A stretch of DNA of 48,741 nucleotides, from assembly GCA_902200405.1 (NCBI GenBank), contig CABIKN020000034.1:1-48741 (forward strand), written 5' to 3'. The DNA comes from Candidatus Roizmanbacteria bacterium. GTDB taxonomy: Bacteria; Patescibacteriota; Microgenomatia; UBA1406; GWC2-37-13. Below are positions 5,954 through 13,910 of the stretch, in pieces (within the stretch, counting starts at the first letter, position 1; each line of letters starts with the position of its first letter). The notes beneath the pieces are model-generated. The model searched no databases, was not told the DNA's origin, and saw nothing but the letters and a program-made list of their open reading frames with translations. Made by a program: the position numbers and the translations under genes.

Positions 5954-8947
5954 ATGGGAAGATCAACTGTGCACTATGCGGACAATGAAACGAATAATGT
6001 TTTAAAGAGATTACATAACAAATTAAGACCTGCGGGAACTCCTGTTGAGCGGGTTGAATATATTATTGAATTATTACTCCTTCGGATTTTTGAAACAAAG
6101 ATCAAACAGGATAAGGCGTTTGCTCCGCTGAGAAAATTATTTGATGGAGAAAATTACAAGTTATTATTTTCTCACTTATTAAGTTTAACGGGAGAGCAGA
6201 TATTATCAGAACTAAATAAGAATGTATTCCCTTTTTATTCGACGATATTAACCAAAACAAGAAGTGTGATTACCGGAAATTTACCAACAAAAATGCAAGA
6301 TCAACTAGTACTAATGGAAGAGGTATTTGCCAATTCAAATTTTACAAACAATGTAAAAGGTGGAGTAATTGCTGAAGTTATTGGACTAGTTAATGAAATA
6401 GATGAAAAATGGATACTAAAAACAGATTTACTGGGGGACGCAATTGAATCTGCACTTTCGGAAACAGGAGGAACAAAAGACTTGGGATTATATAGAACTC
6501 CAACTCATATAAGACAGATGATGGTAAAAATGGTTGATCCAAATTTTAATGATTCAATATTTGATCCTGCTTGCGGAACAGCAGGTTTTTTATTTGATGC
6601 CTATGAATATGTAATTGAAAAAGCAAAGCAATTAAGAAAAATTCCCAGTGAAAATGTGGCGAATCAATTTTATCGAACCGGTATTGGTGGAATAGAATAT
6701 TCGGGAAGAATTAGAAAAATGGCTGCAGTAAATATGTATATTCGAGGACTTAACCCCCATAATATTCAACAAGGAGATTCTTTAAAACTTTATGACCCAG
6801 CTCGCGACCATGAAAGTAAAAGTATTGTGATTGCCAATCCTCCTTTTGGAGCAGAAACTGACCAACCTGCTTATCCAAATGTTTGGGAAGAATACTCCAA
6901 AGAACCAGAAACTACGATATTATTTGTGAAACTAATGTTTGATCTTCTAAAACAAAACGGACGATGTGCAGTGATAGTCTCGGAAGGATTTTTGACTTGG
7001 GGTCAAAACAGTGCTTGTGCTTTACGAAAGATTTTACTGAACGACGCAAATTTACGGGCAGTGATTAGTCTACCTCAAGGAGTATTTGTAAGTAAAAGTG
7101 GGCAGGGAGCAAAAACTTCAATATTATATTTTGAAAAAGGAACACCAACGGATTTTGTCTGGTATTACAAGATTGAAAATGATGGTTTTTCAATGGGGAC
7201 AAATCGAAAAGAAATAAACGGTAGTCAGATCCCTGAACTTTTAGAAATTTTTAAGGAAATTAAAAAAGGAAAAAAACCAAAGGTTACCAAACATAGTTTT
7301 TGTATATCAAAGGAACAAATAGAAACGCTTGATCCGAGAATAGTTGAAAGAATAAAGAAAGAAGTTAGCGAAAAAATAAAAGAAAAAAATGAGAAGAGAC
7401 GAGAAAAATTGGAAGTGGAATTATATAAAAAACTTGTTGAAAAAAAGATCAGCAATAAAATGTTTGATGAAAAAAAATGGCAGTTTGAAAATATCGTCGA
7501 GGGACAAATAGATAATGAAGTAGCAAAGGCAATTGAAAAAGCGCATACATACCATTTTAATCTACAAAACTATCGAAGCAATTTATCTTATGACCAAATA
7601 AAAGATTGGCAAGAAACTTTAAAAAGCGTTGAAATAATAAATGGCTCTAAGATAGAAAAAAAATACCAGGAATTACAAAAGGCTCAACCAAAAAATGCTC
7701 TACAATTACTTACTTCGTTTGATCCTCATAATAATTTACACATGGATATTGCCAGAGAATATTTAAGCAAGTTTGATAAAAAGATTTTGAGCCAAAATAA
7801 AAAACTACAAAAATTAGAAGAGATTTTGCGAAAAGGATTTCAGTATCCTTTAGTTGAACTAAACAGTTTGATTAAACCTAAGTTTGAAAAAATAAAAAAA
7901 GATGACTTTAAAGGAAATTTTGATGTTGTTGAAAAAATTTCTTTTGGATTAGGCAAAGTCTATTTACGTGAAAAAAGAGAAACTGGAATGGATTTATATA
8001 AAGCAGAAGCTGGGGATTTAATTACTTCAAAAATTAATGTTCATCAAGGAGCAGTAGCTTTAAGCCCCTCTGATTTAGTTTGTTCAACACATTATCAAAT
8101 TTATTCAATTAATCAGTCAGAGGTAAATTCAAAATATCTATTACTAATGTTAAGATCAAAAAAATTTCTTGAAAATATTAATATCGTAAAAGCTGGCGGA
8201 ATAAAAAATGAAGCAGGATCAGAATTTTTAGGAAAATTTAAAATACCACTACCCTTACTTGAAACACAAAATGAAATCGTGGAAAAGATAGAAAAACAAA
8301 AACAGATTATTGAAGGAGCGGAGAGAATTGAGGCAGTTAGAGATATTGATTTTGACTTATTTGATAACTTTGAAAAAAAACATATTGACGATTTTGCTGA
8401 GTTAAACCCAAGAAAAGAAATAAACATTTCAGATGATAAGTTAGTTTCTTTTATCCCAATGGAAGCAGTCGATGATGTTTCTGGTGCGATTATTAATTCT
8501 CAAGAAAGACAATTAAAAGAAGTAAATAAAGGCTATACAAACTTTAAGAATGGCGATGTTATTTTCGCAAAAATTACTCCTTGCATGGAAAATGGTAAAA
8601 CTGCTTTTGCTGAAAACTTGAAAAATGGTATAGGATTTGGTTCAACAGAATTTCATGTCTTTCGTGCCAAACCTGAAAAAGCATTGCCAAGGTTTATTTA
8701 TTATTTTTTAAGAACAAAAAAGTTTAGGCAATTGGCAAAAGAAAAAATGACTGGATCGTCTGGACATAAAAGAGTTCCTGAAATATTTTTGAAAGAATAT
8801 AATTGGCCACTCCCTCCACTCGATATTCAGCGTCAAATAGTAGAAAAACTTGATAAACAAATGCAGGCGCTTGAAGGAGTACGACTTCTCAAATCTGAAG
8901 CAGAAAAAAGAATCGAAGAAATTTTGGAGAAAGTGTGGGGAGAATAA
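5954..8947 (+). CDS. hsdM: Fused type I methyltransferase-specificity protein (HsdM-HsdS)
   Basis: A 997-residue fusion. Residues about 1-480 form the HsdM part: helical N-domain, SAM-binding FDPACGTAGFL (about 203-213), and catalytic NPPF (295-298), which marks N6-adenine methylation. A charged helical linker (about 450-620, many Lys/Glu) is followed by two HsdS-type target-recognition domains (about 633-800 and 808-985), each ending in a conserved coiled-coil helix (IVEKIEKQKQIIEGAERIE; IVEKLDKQMQALEGVRLL). Two different TRDs predict a bipartite recognition sequence. The fused chain would act with HsdR, giving M-S in fixed 1:1 ratio per chain, unlike the usual separate subunits. TRD specificity cannot be read from sequence. 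Confidence 0.9.
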   Translation: MGRSTVHYADNETNNVLKRLHNKLRPAGTPVERVEYIIELLLLRIFETKIKQDKAFAPLRKLFDGENYKLLFSHLLSLTGEQILSELNKNVFPFYSTILTKTRSVITGNLPTKMQDQLVLMEEVFANSNFTNNVKGGVIAEVIGLVNEIDEKWILKTDLLGDAIESALSETGGTKDLGLYRTPTHIRQMMVKMVDPNFNDSIFDPACGTAGFLFDAYEYVIEKAKQLRKIPSENVANQFYRTGIGGIEYSGRIRKMAAVNMYIRGLNPHNIQQGDSLKLYDPARDHESKSIVIANPPFGAETDQPAYPNVWEEYSKEPETTILFVKLMFDLLKQNGRCAVIVSEGFLTWGQNSACALRKILLNDANLRAVISLPQGVFVSKSGQGAKTSILYFEKGTPTDFVWYYKIENDGFSMGTNRKEINGSQIPELLEIFKEIKKGKKPKVTKHSFCISKEQIETLDPRIVERIKKEVSEKIKEKNEKRREKLEVELYKKLVEKKISNKMFDEKKWQFENIVEGQIDNEVAKAIEKAHTYHFNLQNYRSNLSYDQIKDWQETLKSVEIINGSKIEKKYQELQKAQPKNALQLLTSFDPHNNLHMDIAREYLSKFDKKILSQNKKLQKLEEILRKGFQYPLVELNSLIKPKFEKIKKDDFKGNFDVVEKISFGLGKVYLREKRETGMDLYKAEAGDLITSKINVHQGAVALSPSDLVCSTHYQIYSINQSEVNSKYLLLMLRSKKFLENINIVKAGGIKNEAGSEFLGKFKIPLPLLETQNEIVEKIEKQKQIIEGAERIEAVRDIDFDLFDNFEKKHIDDFAELNPRKEINISDDKLVSFIPMEAVDDVSGAIINSQERQLKEVNKGYTNFKNGDVIFAKITPCMENGKTAFAENLKNGIGFGSTEFHVFRAKPEKALPRFIYYFLRTKKFRQLAKEKMTGSSGHKRVPEIFLKEYNWPLPPLDIQRQIVEKLDKQMQALEGVRLLKSEAEKRIEEILEKVWGE

Positions 8948-8952
8948 CATTT

Positions 8953-10068
8953 ATGGATATAAACTTGTTTAAAAATATCTTTGAAAAAATAAAAATAAAG
9001 TTTGATTTCAAAAAGGTTAATTCGCCATCCTTGAAAATAGAAAATAAAGCCGAAGGTGTTGAAACACAAATAGGTCAGTTAAATATCCAACAAGGATTAA
9101 CTTATTCAGAAGTAAAAGATTTGGTAACTTCTGTTATTGATCAAAAACTTATTGCTTTTAAAGATGAAGCAAAAGTTATTTATGACCAAAGAACAGAAAA
9201 ATTTAAAAAGTTAATTACAGACAAGATAAAAAATCTTCCAGAAGAAGAAATAGCTAAACTAAAAGACCCCGATACTCAACTTACACTCATTGAAGCTGCA
9301 AAAATAAGTGGACGGAAACAAAACGAAGAATTGCGGAATTTACTGGCAAATTTGGTAGTAAGTAGAATTAAAAATGATAAATCAGGAAAAGAGGAATTAA
9401 AAAATATAGTTTATAACGAGGCAATTTTAACTGTTAATAAATTGACAGTAGATCAGTTGAAAATTATTACTCTTTGTTATTTATTAAAAGATACTTCCTA
9501 CGGCGGTATTGTCTCTTGGAATACTTTTAATAATTATTTAAATACTCACATAAAACCATTTTTAGGTTTTAAAAATACTAATGCAGAATTTCAGCATATT
9601 GAATATGCTGGTTGTGGAAGCATAGGAATCGGTAGCTGGGATTTGATAAATATTTATAGACTTCAGTACTCTTTCTTGTTTTTAAATTCGGTCGAGAAAA
9701 AAGAAATTGACGAATTAAATTTACAAGAGAATGTAAAGCAAGAAATTGTTGTATTAGACACGAAAGAAGATAAATACCTAATAAGATTTATGAATAAAGG
9801 TATTCTTGAAAAATACTTGAAGAAAAAACAAGTTAATGAAGAAATTGCCAAAAAACTTGGATTAATTTATGAGAGCCACATAAAAAATAATGACGATGTA
9901 AAAAAGAAAATTTTAGATGAAACCGAGATTGGAAAAGAATTACTAGATTTATGGGAAAACTCAAATCTAAAACATTTATCTTTAACATCTGTTGGAATTG
10001 TAATCGGAGCAAGTTATTTTGAACAAGTTACTGGTGAAAAAATAGATATAGGTATTTGGATAAATTAG
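8953..10068 (+). CDS. LPO_1073/Vpar_1526-like defence-associated protein
   Basis: A protein of 371 residues resembling the LPO_1073/Vpar_1526 family, which I recall from its NIQQGLTYSEVKDLV segment (about 44-58), the helical DPDTQLTLIEAAKISGRKQNEELRNLLANLVV region and the NEAILTVNKLTVDQLKIITL stretch. It is soluble and mainly helical, and no catalytic motif is evident. I start it at ATG 8953, 5 nt after the hsdMS stop, with GGGAGA as ribosome-binding site; a GTG at 8935 overlapping hsdMS is the alternative. Position inside the restriction operon suggests an accessory or sensing role in defence. Biochemical function is unknown to me. Confidence 0.6.
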   Translation: MDINLFKNIFEKIKIKFDFKKVNSPSLKIENKAEGVETQIGQLNIQQGLTYSEVKDLVTSVIDQKLIAFKDEAKVIYDQRTEKFKKLITDKIKNLPEEEIAKLKDPDTQLTLIEAAKISGRKQNEELRNLLANLVVSRIKNDKSGKEELKNIVYNEAILTVNKLTVDQLKIITLCYLLKDTSYGGIVSWNTFNNYLNTHIKPFLGFKNTNAEFQHIEYAGCGSIGIGSWDLINIYRLQYSFLFLNSVEKKEIDELNLQENVKQEIVVLDTKEDKYLIRFMNKGILEKYLKKKQVNEEIAKKLGLIYESHIKNNDDVKKKILDETEIGKELLDLWENSNLKHLSLTSVGIVIGASYFEQVTGEKIDIGIWIN

Positions 10069-10161
10069 AAATAATTGATTTAACGAATTATTTACAAGAG
10101 TCTTTAATAAGTTACTTGAAAAAAAGTTAAATTTTTGGGATAAAAAATTTTATGAAAATGT

Positions 10162-11529
10162 ATGGAAAATATTTACTACAAAACTATTTTAGATTTCTTT
10201 GGGCAAAAATGGTTTGATTATAACTGGAGAGAATTTACAAATAAAAGGCAAAAATATTCAAAAATTTCACTTAATAAAGAAATTACTATTTTGGAATTAG
10301 GATTACATCCATTATTAAGGGAAATTTTTCGTTATCAAAAAGAGCTAACTAACAATAAATTAAACTTTGACAAAATACCTGCAAAAACTAGTTCAGATTT
10401 TATTTTATCTCACTTGGGAAGAGATCTGGAATTATTATCAAATGAGATAAAAGAGAGAGGAAAACATATTAAGAAAGATTTACAAAACCCAGTTACTTAT
10501 GAAAATCACAGATTCAATTTAATGGTTGCCGCTGGTTATAAACTATTGGGTTTTTCAGTTCAGTTTGTCCCTTCAAAGTCATCAAAAGGGAAAACTCCTG
10601 ACTTACTAATAAATGATAAATATTTTATAGAAAATAAACAAAGGAACCAACATGAATCAGACAAGCCTCGTTATGAATTTTTTGGAGAACTCGTTGAAAC
10701 TTATCTTGAAATCCTCAACAAGAAACAGGATAGAGATTTATTTATAAATATTGAAGTATTTGGTGATATAAATTTACATAAAGAAGAAATTCGTAACGCA
10801 TTAAATAAAAAAATATGGAGGAATCAAAATTTGATTGCTACAAAAACCCTTAAAATATCTTATTCGAAATTATCTGGTTTTCCTGTTTTTTTAAAAATAT
10901 TAAAAGAAGCTGGTCATTTTCAAAAAGTTCCAGTTTTTACAAGGACAGAAGATTCATTTATTGCATCTGATCCTCATCTGCAAAATGTCATTATGTTAAA
11001 TAAGGTAATTGACCAGAAAGAGTTATCTAAGGGCGTTTATGATTTATTAGAAGATGCAAATAGTAAAAACAAAGATAACAAAAAACTAATTACATATTTT
11101 GATATTGGAAGAGCGCCAAGTGACTGGGTAGCAACCTTATCAGATTATATTTATAAACATGGAGGCATTGATAAATATCAGAACATAGATATGTTTGTTA
11201 TATGTCAAACACCAATACAATTGAAAGGTAATTTAAGCGAAATAAAACCAAATTTTAATTTAATCGGAAATACAACTCATATAGATATACCAGACAAACT
11301 TAACTTTTTTGGCTTTCAAGGTTATACAGGTATGGATAAATATTTTATTAAAGGTTTTTTAAATCCTTCAAAATTAATCAAGGGGTCAAAATATCTCGAT
11401 TGTTTTTCTTGTGGTTATAAAATGATTGGAATTGCTACAAATTTAAATGCAGGAGAAAAGCTTTCTCAAGTAAATATGCCGTGTCCTCAATGCGGTAAGC
11501 CGATGGATATGATAATTAAAGATCTATGA
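10162..11529 (+). CDS. Unrecognised nuclease-like protein with C-terminal zinc ribbon
   Basis: A 455-residue protein without a family that I recognise. Residues about 125-165 (GYKLLGFSVQFVPS, then TPDLLINDKYFIENKQR) look like the core of a PD-(D/E)XK nuclease: D147 after a Pro, a beta hairpin, then E157-N158-K159. The C-terminus has two CxxC pairs (C414/C417 and C441/C444, CFSC and CPQC) forming a probable zinc ribbon. It ends the restriction operon, about 90 nt after the LPO_1073-like gene, and may be a stand-alone effector or a partner of that protein. A 'type I plus extra nuclease' cassette is the working interpretation; the catalytic residues need structural support. Confidence 0.55.
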   Translation: MENIYYKTILDFFGQKWFDYNWREFTNKRQKYSKISLNKEITILELGLHPLLREIFRYQKELTNNKLNFDKIPAKTSSDFILSHLGRDLELLSNEIKERGKHIKKDLQNPVTYENHRFNLMVAAGYKLLGFSVQFVPSKSSKGKTPDLLINDKYFIENKQRNQHESDKPRYEFFGELVETYLEILNKKQDRDLFINIEVFGDINLHKEEIRNALNKKIWRNQNLIATKTLKISYSKLSGFPVFLKILKEAGHFQKVPVFTRTEDSFIASDPHLQNVIMLNKVIDQKELSKGVYDLLEDANSKNKDNKKLITYFDIGRAPSDWVATLSDYIYKHGGIDKYQNIDMFVICQTPIQLKGNLSEIKPNFNLIGNTTHIDIPDKLNFFGFQGYTGMDKYFIKGFLNPSKLIKGSKYLDCFSCGYKMIGIATNLNAGEKLSQVNMPCPQCGKPMDMIIKDL

Positions 11530-11569
11530 CAAAATTTAAATAAGAACAAGATAAAGTAGAAAATTAACC

Positions 11570-12085
11570 TTATTTCCAAATCCCCAACTTCATTTCTTTA
11601 GCAGATTTTTCCGCTGACAATAACTCATCCTGATATTTTATCTTGGCTCTTTTTTCATAAAGGACAACTCGGGCAAGTCCATTTCTCACTAACTCAATAT
11701 TAAGATTAACTCCGTCAATAAACACATAACCTAAAGACCTACCAAACTTATCAACTTTATAATTCTCTTCTTGCTCAAAACTGATTTCTTTTCCTAGGAC
11801 TAAATTTTCAGTAAAGGATTTTGCCTCTTCAAAAAACGGTTCCTTAACTTCGGGAGCATTAACACCATAAAGCCTAAAAGTTTTTCCATCACTTAATTTC
11901 AAAGTGTCTCCGTCGCCAACTTCGATAACAGTTATTGGACTAATATTAGTGGAAGCTCCGTTTGGTAAAGTTAATTGGGTCTTAATCTTTTGTTTCTCAA
12001 AGTAACTTCCACCAAAGAAAGACAGAACCACCAGAACTAAAACTAGAAAATACAAAATGATTTTATTTTTCTTTTTCTTTTTCAT
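11570..12085 (-). CDS. Staphylococcal-nuclease-like (SNase) protein, membrane-anchored
   Basis: A 171-residue thermonuclease homologue. It has a Lys-rich N-terminus and one membrane segment (about 8-26), a linker, then the SNase domain: VIEVGDGDTLKLSDGKTFRLYGVNAPE (about 53-79) with the catalytic Asp/Arg region, and YKVDKFGRSLGYVFIDGVNLNIELVRNGLARV (about 108-140). It is predicted to cut nucleic acids outside the cell with Ca2+, possibly feeding a host-dependent cell with nucleotides. Its ATG overlaps the stop of a small AbrB-type gene (ATGA), so both are co-translated and the AbrB protein may regulate it. Confidence 0.88.
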   Translation of the reverse strand: MKKKKKNKIILYFLVLVLVVLSFFGGSYFEKQKIKTQLTLPNGASTNISPITVIEVGDGDTLKLSDGKTFRLYGVNAPEVKEPFFEEAKSFTENLVLGKEISFEQEENYKVDKFGRSLGYVFIDGVNLNIELVRNGLARVVLYEKRAKIKYQDELLSAEKSAKEMKLGIWK

Positions 12086-12246
12086 TTGTCTTTCGCGTCT
12101 CGAATAATAATCTTCTTTCCTCTTTCGTCTAATTCAAATTCAAGATTCTGATTTTGTCTCCAACCTAAAGCTTTCAAGAACTCACGAGGGATAGTGATAA
12201 CTTTGGAGTATTTACCTGATGAAGTAATTTTGCGAATTATTTTCAT
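12082..12246 (-). CDS. AbrB/MazE-type SpoVT-AbrB DNA-binding protein
   Basis: A short gene of 54 residues: MKIIRKITSSGKYSKVITIP, then REFLKALGWRQNQNLEFELDERGKK and a short charged tail. This is the complete swapped-hairpin AbrB fold seen in MazE antitoxins and AbrB regulators (strand, SGKYSKVITIPREF turn, LGW, two strands). The stop overlaps the start of the SNase gene by 4 nt, so the two genes are translationally coupled. It probably regulates its own operon. It is not followed by a recognisable MazF or PIN toxin; the SNase occupies that position, which is unusual for a toxin-antitoxin pair. Confidence 0.8.
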   Translation of the reverse strand: MKIIRKITSSGKYSKVITIPREFLKALGWRQNQNLEFELDERGKKIIIRDAKDK

Positions 12247-12560
12247 GATGATTTTATTTTACACTTTACTATTTCTAAAATCCAATAACCTGAACATTGC
12301 CGGTCGGATTACTTACTAAAAAGCAAAATAGAGAATAACCGACCGGAACACACAAGCGGTTAACAAACAAGTTCCCCTCTCCGCCTGCCGGAGGAGGAGA
12401 GGGGCTGGGGGTGAGGAAGTTAAAATTGGTCGATCTGAAAATGCCGCTCGATTGCGGGTGAAGGATTAACTTAATGGTTAACAAGCCCGCAATGGAGCGA
12501 GTCCCAATAACATTATTCCTACCCAACTATAGAAACAAACCACAACCATATCTCTCTGAG
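12247..12560. repeat. Intergenic stretch with three nested inverted repeats
   Basis: No gene is convincing here. Three stems can be seen: CCGGTCGG (12300-12307) with CCGACCGG (12339-12346); CCCCTCTCC (12374-12382) with GGAGAGGGG (12396-12404), a sequence type that recurs in many bacterial intergenic regions; and CGCTC plus ATTGCGGG (12445-12458) with CCCGCAAT plus GAGCG (12486-12499). None has a T run, so they look like palindromic repeats rather than terminators. A spurious open frame through them is Pro-rich and is left out. The left end of the IS3 element follows. Confidence 0.6.
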
Positions 12561-12586
12561 TGCAAGGTACCCAATTCTTTAATCAA

Positions 12587-13411
12587 CTAGTGTAAAGGTT
12601 TCTTAAAACGATTCCGAAAATTTACAGGTGTTGTTTTTATACTCCTGTGCATTCGTCTGTTGTTGTAATAATAAATGGTTGAATAAATATTTTCAATCAG
12701 TTCTCCAATTTCTTCAAATCGATTTAAATATCCAATCTCGAGTTTAAAAGTTGAAAAGAAACTTTCCTGAAAACCATTTTCCCAAGGAGATGATTTTCTA
12801 CTCATAGATATTATGATATTTTTTGACTTTACAAAATTGACAAACTCAATTGAATCATACTCTGATCCCTGATCGGAATGAATATATTTTGGAATGACCC
12901 CTGTTTTGTTTAAAGCGTCAATGAATGCTCCCAGTACTAACTGCTTGTTGTGATACCTTGAAATATTAATCCCGATTATTTCTCTCGTACATAAATCCAT
13001 GACAACGGCCAGATAGATAAATTTTCCCTGATATTTAAGGTAGGTGAAGTCAGTAACCCAGACAATATTGGGAATAATTGGACAGAACTTTTCAATCTCA
13101 TTTTTAAATGAAGTCGCCGGTTTGTTTAAATCATCTTTTTTGATAAATTTCTTGACTCGTCTCCTATACGGCTTAATCCCAAACTTTTTCATGACTCTGA
13201 GTATCCTTTTTTTATTGAGTTTTAATTCTCCCGCTATCCTTTTATGACCATAGGCTTTATGGTCAGTTAGAACCGACTCAATCTGCCGTTTAACCTCCTC
13301 ATCAATCGCCGGTTGTTTGTGGGTATAGTAAAACATTGCCCTTGAAACACCAAGCTTACGAGCTAACTCTGATTTGTTGACTTCAGGATAATTATGAACG
13401 ACTGTTTGCAT
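12587..13411 (-). CDS. IS3-family transposase OrfB (DDE integrase core)
   Basis: A 274-residue OrfB. An HTH_21-like region (about 30-90) is followed by the rve integrase core with the full catalytic triad: D in VWVTDFTYLKYQ (about 120), D in IHSDQGSEYDS (about 180), and E in ENGFQESFFSTFK (about 215). The stop codon lies inside the left inverted repeat. Its ATG at 13411 overlaps the end of orfA by 20 nt. The orfB frame is +1 (equivalently -2) relative to orfA, not the -1 usual for IS3; downstream of an A9 run this may mean re-initiation at the ATG or an unusual slip. Apparently intact. Confidence 0.93.
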   Translation of the reverse strand: MQTVVHNYPEVNKSELARKLGVSRAMFYYTHKQPAIDEEVKRQIESVLTDHKAYGHKRIAGELKLNKKRILRVMKKFGIKPYRRRVKKFIKKDDLNKPATSFKNEIEKFCPIIPNIVWVTDFTYLKYQGKFIYLAVVMDLCTREIIGINISRYHNKQLVLGAFIDALNKTGVIPKYIHSDQGSEYDSIEFVNFVKSKNIIISMSRKSSPWENGFQESFFSTFKLEIGYLNRFEEIGELIENIYSTIYYYNNRRMHRSIKTTPVNFRNRFKKPLH

Positions 13412-13670
13412 AGTTTCTATTTTTTTTTAATTTTTTAATCTCAAGTGTTAATTGTCCGATGAGTACCAGCATATCCTGATTTTGTTTCCGGAGATGGGCA
13501 AAGTCGTGATAGGAGAGAGTCTTATCTAGATTATGATTTAACCATGTGTAGATTGTTTTACTTGATACTCCGTGATCTTTTGAAGCCTGAGTAACTGAAA
13601 CGCCGTCGTTTTTAATACGAGACAAAATCTGATCTTTTAATTCCTTCGGAATGACTCTAAAGGTACCCAT
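13392..13670 (-). CDS. IS3-family transposase OrfA (HTH)
   Basis: A 92-residue OrfA with an N-terminal Tn3/IS3-type helix-turn-helix (IPKELKDQILSRIKNDGVSVTQASKDHGVSSKTIYTWLN, about 6-46) and a C-terminal leucine-zipper-like helix (about 56-85) used for multimerisation. It binds the terminal inverted repeats. The last codons run over an A9 stretch (minus strand, near 13427-13419), where frameshifting to make an OrfAB transposase would be expected. Confidence 0.9.
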   Translation of the reverse strand: MGTFRVIPKELKDQILSRIKNDGVSVTQASKDHGVSSKTIYTWLNHNLDKTLSYHDFAHLRKQNQDMLVLIGQLTLEIKKLKKNRNYANSRS

Positions 13671-13752
13671 AAGTGTTTGACCGGCATTGGCAACTGTTAA
13701 AAAAAGCCAATCCCAGTTTACACTAACTGATTAATTTTTAGGGTACCTGCCA

Positions 13753-13903
13753 CGAAGAGGTAAAAAACTTATCAGAAAGTGAAATTCAAGCGATTATTGA
13801 TTGCTTCAATGGCATTATTGAGGTTGGTTTGCAACAATTTGAAAGACAATATAAATTTAAAAGTATAAACAAACTTAGCAATGATAAACAAAACATTGTA
13901 TGA
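13753..13903 (+). pseudogene. 3' remnant of an ORF cut by the IS3 element
   Basis: An open frame reads from the IS right boundary: EEVKNLSESEIQAIIDCFNG, then about 30 more residues ending KQNIV and TGA at 13901. There is no start codon: an in-frame TAG lies within the IS end (13739-13741). The amino-acid texture is that of a real protein, and the TGA is 7 nt before the recombinase ATG, so it was probably the upstream operon partner of the recombinase before the IS inserted. I do not see its 5' half on the left side of the IS. Confidence 0.6.
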
Positions 13904-13910
13904 TAAAACC

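Larger units (their letters stand above)
12561..13752 (-). mobile_element. IS3-family insertion sequence with 36-bp imperfect terminal inverted repeats
   Basis: The element carries overlapping orfA and orfB on the minus strand. The ends begin with TG and finish with CA: TGCAAGGTACCC at 12561 and the complement of GGGTACCTGCCA ending at 13752. The inner 32 bp (12565-12596 and 13717-13748) match at 25 positions by my alignment. I see no convincing target-site duplication (flanks ctgag and cgaag), so the insertion may be old or followed by a rearrangement. On its right side it cuts an ORF that ends just before the serine recombinase. Confidence 0.85.

Noticed and set aside
12275-12526. Minus-strand open frame with a Pro-rich TPSPSPPPAGGEG segment
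   Set aside because: The Pro-rich part is the translation of a palindromic intergenic repeat that produces the same false protein in many genomes.
12580-12596. ACTAGTGTAAA near the IS left end as a possible trp operator
   Set aside because: Only one half-site is present, and it is part of the IS terminal inverted repeat.
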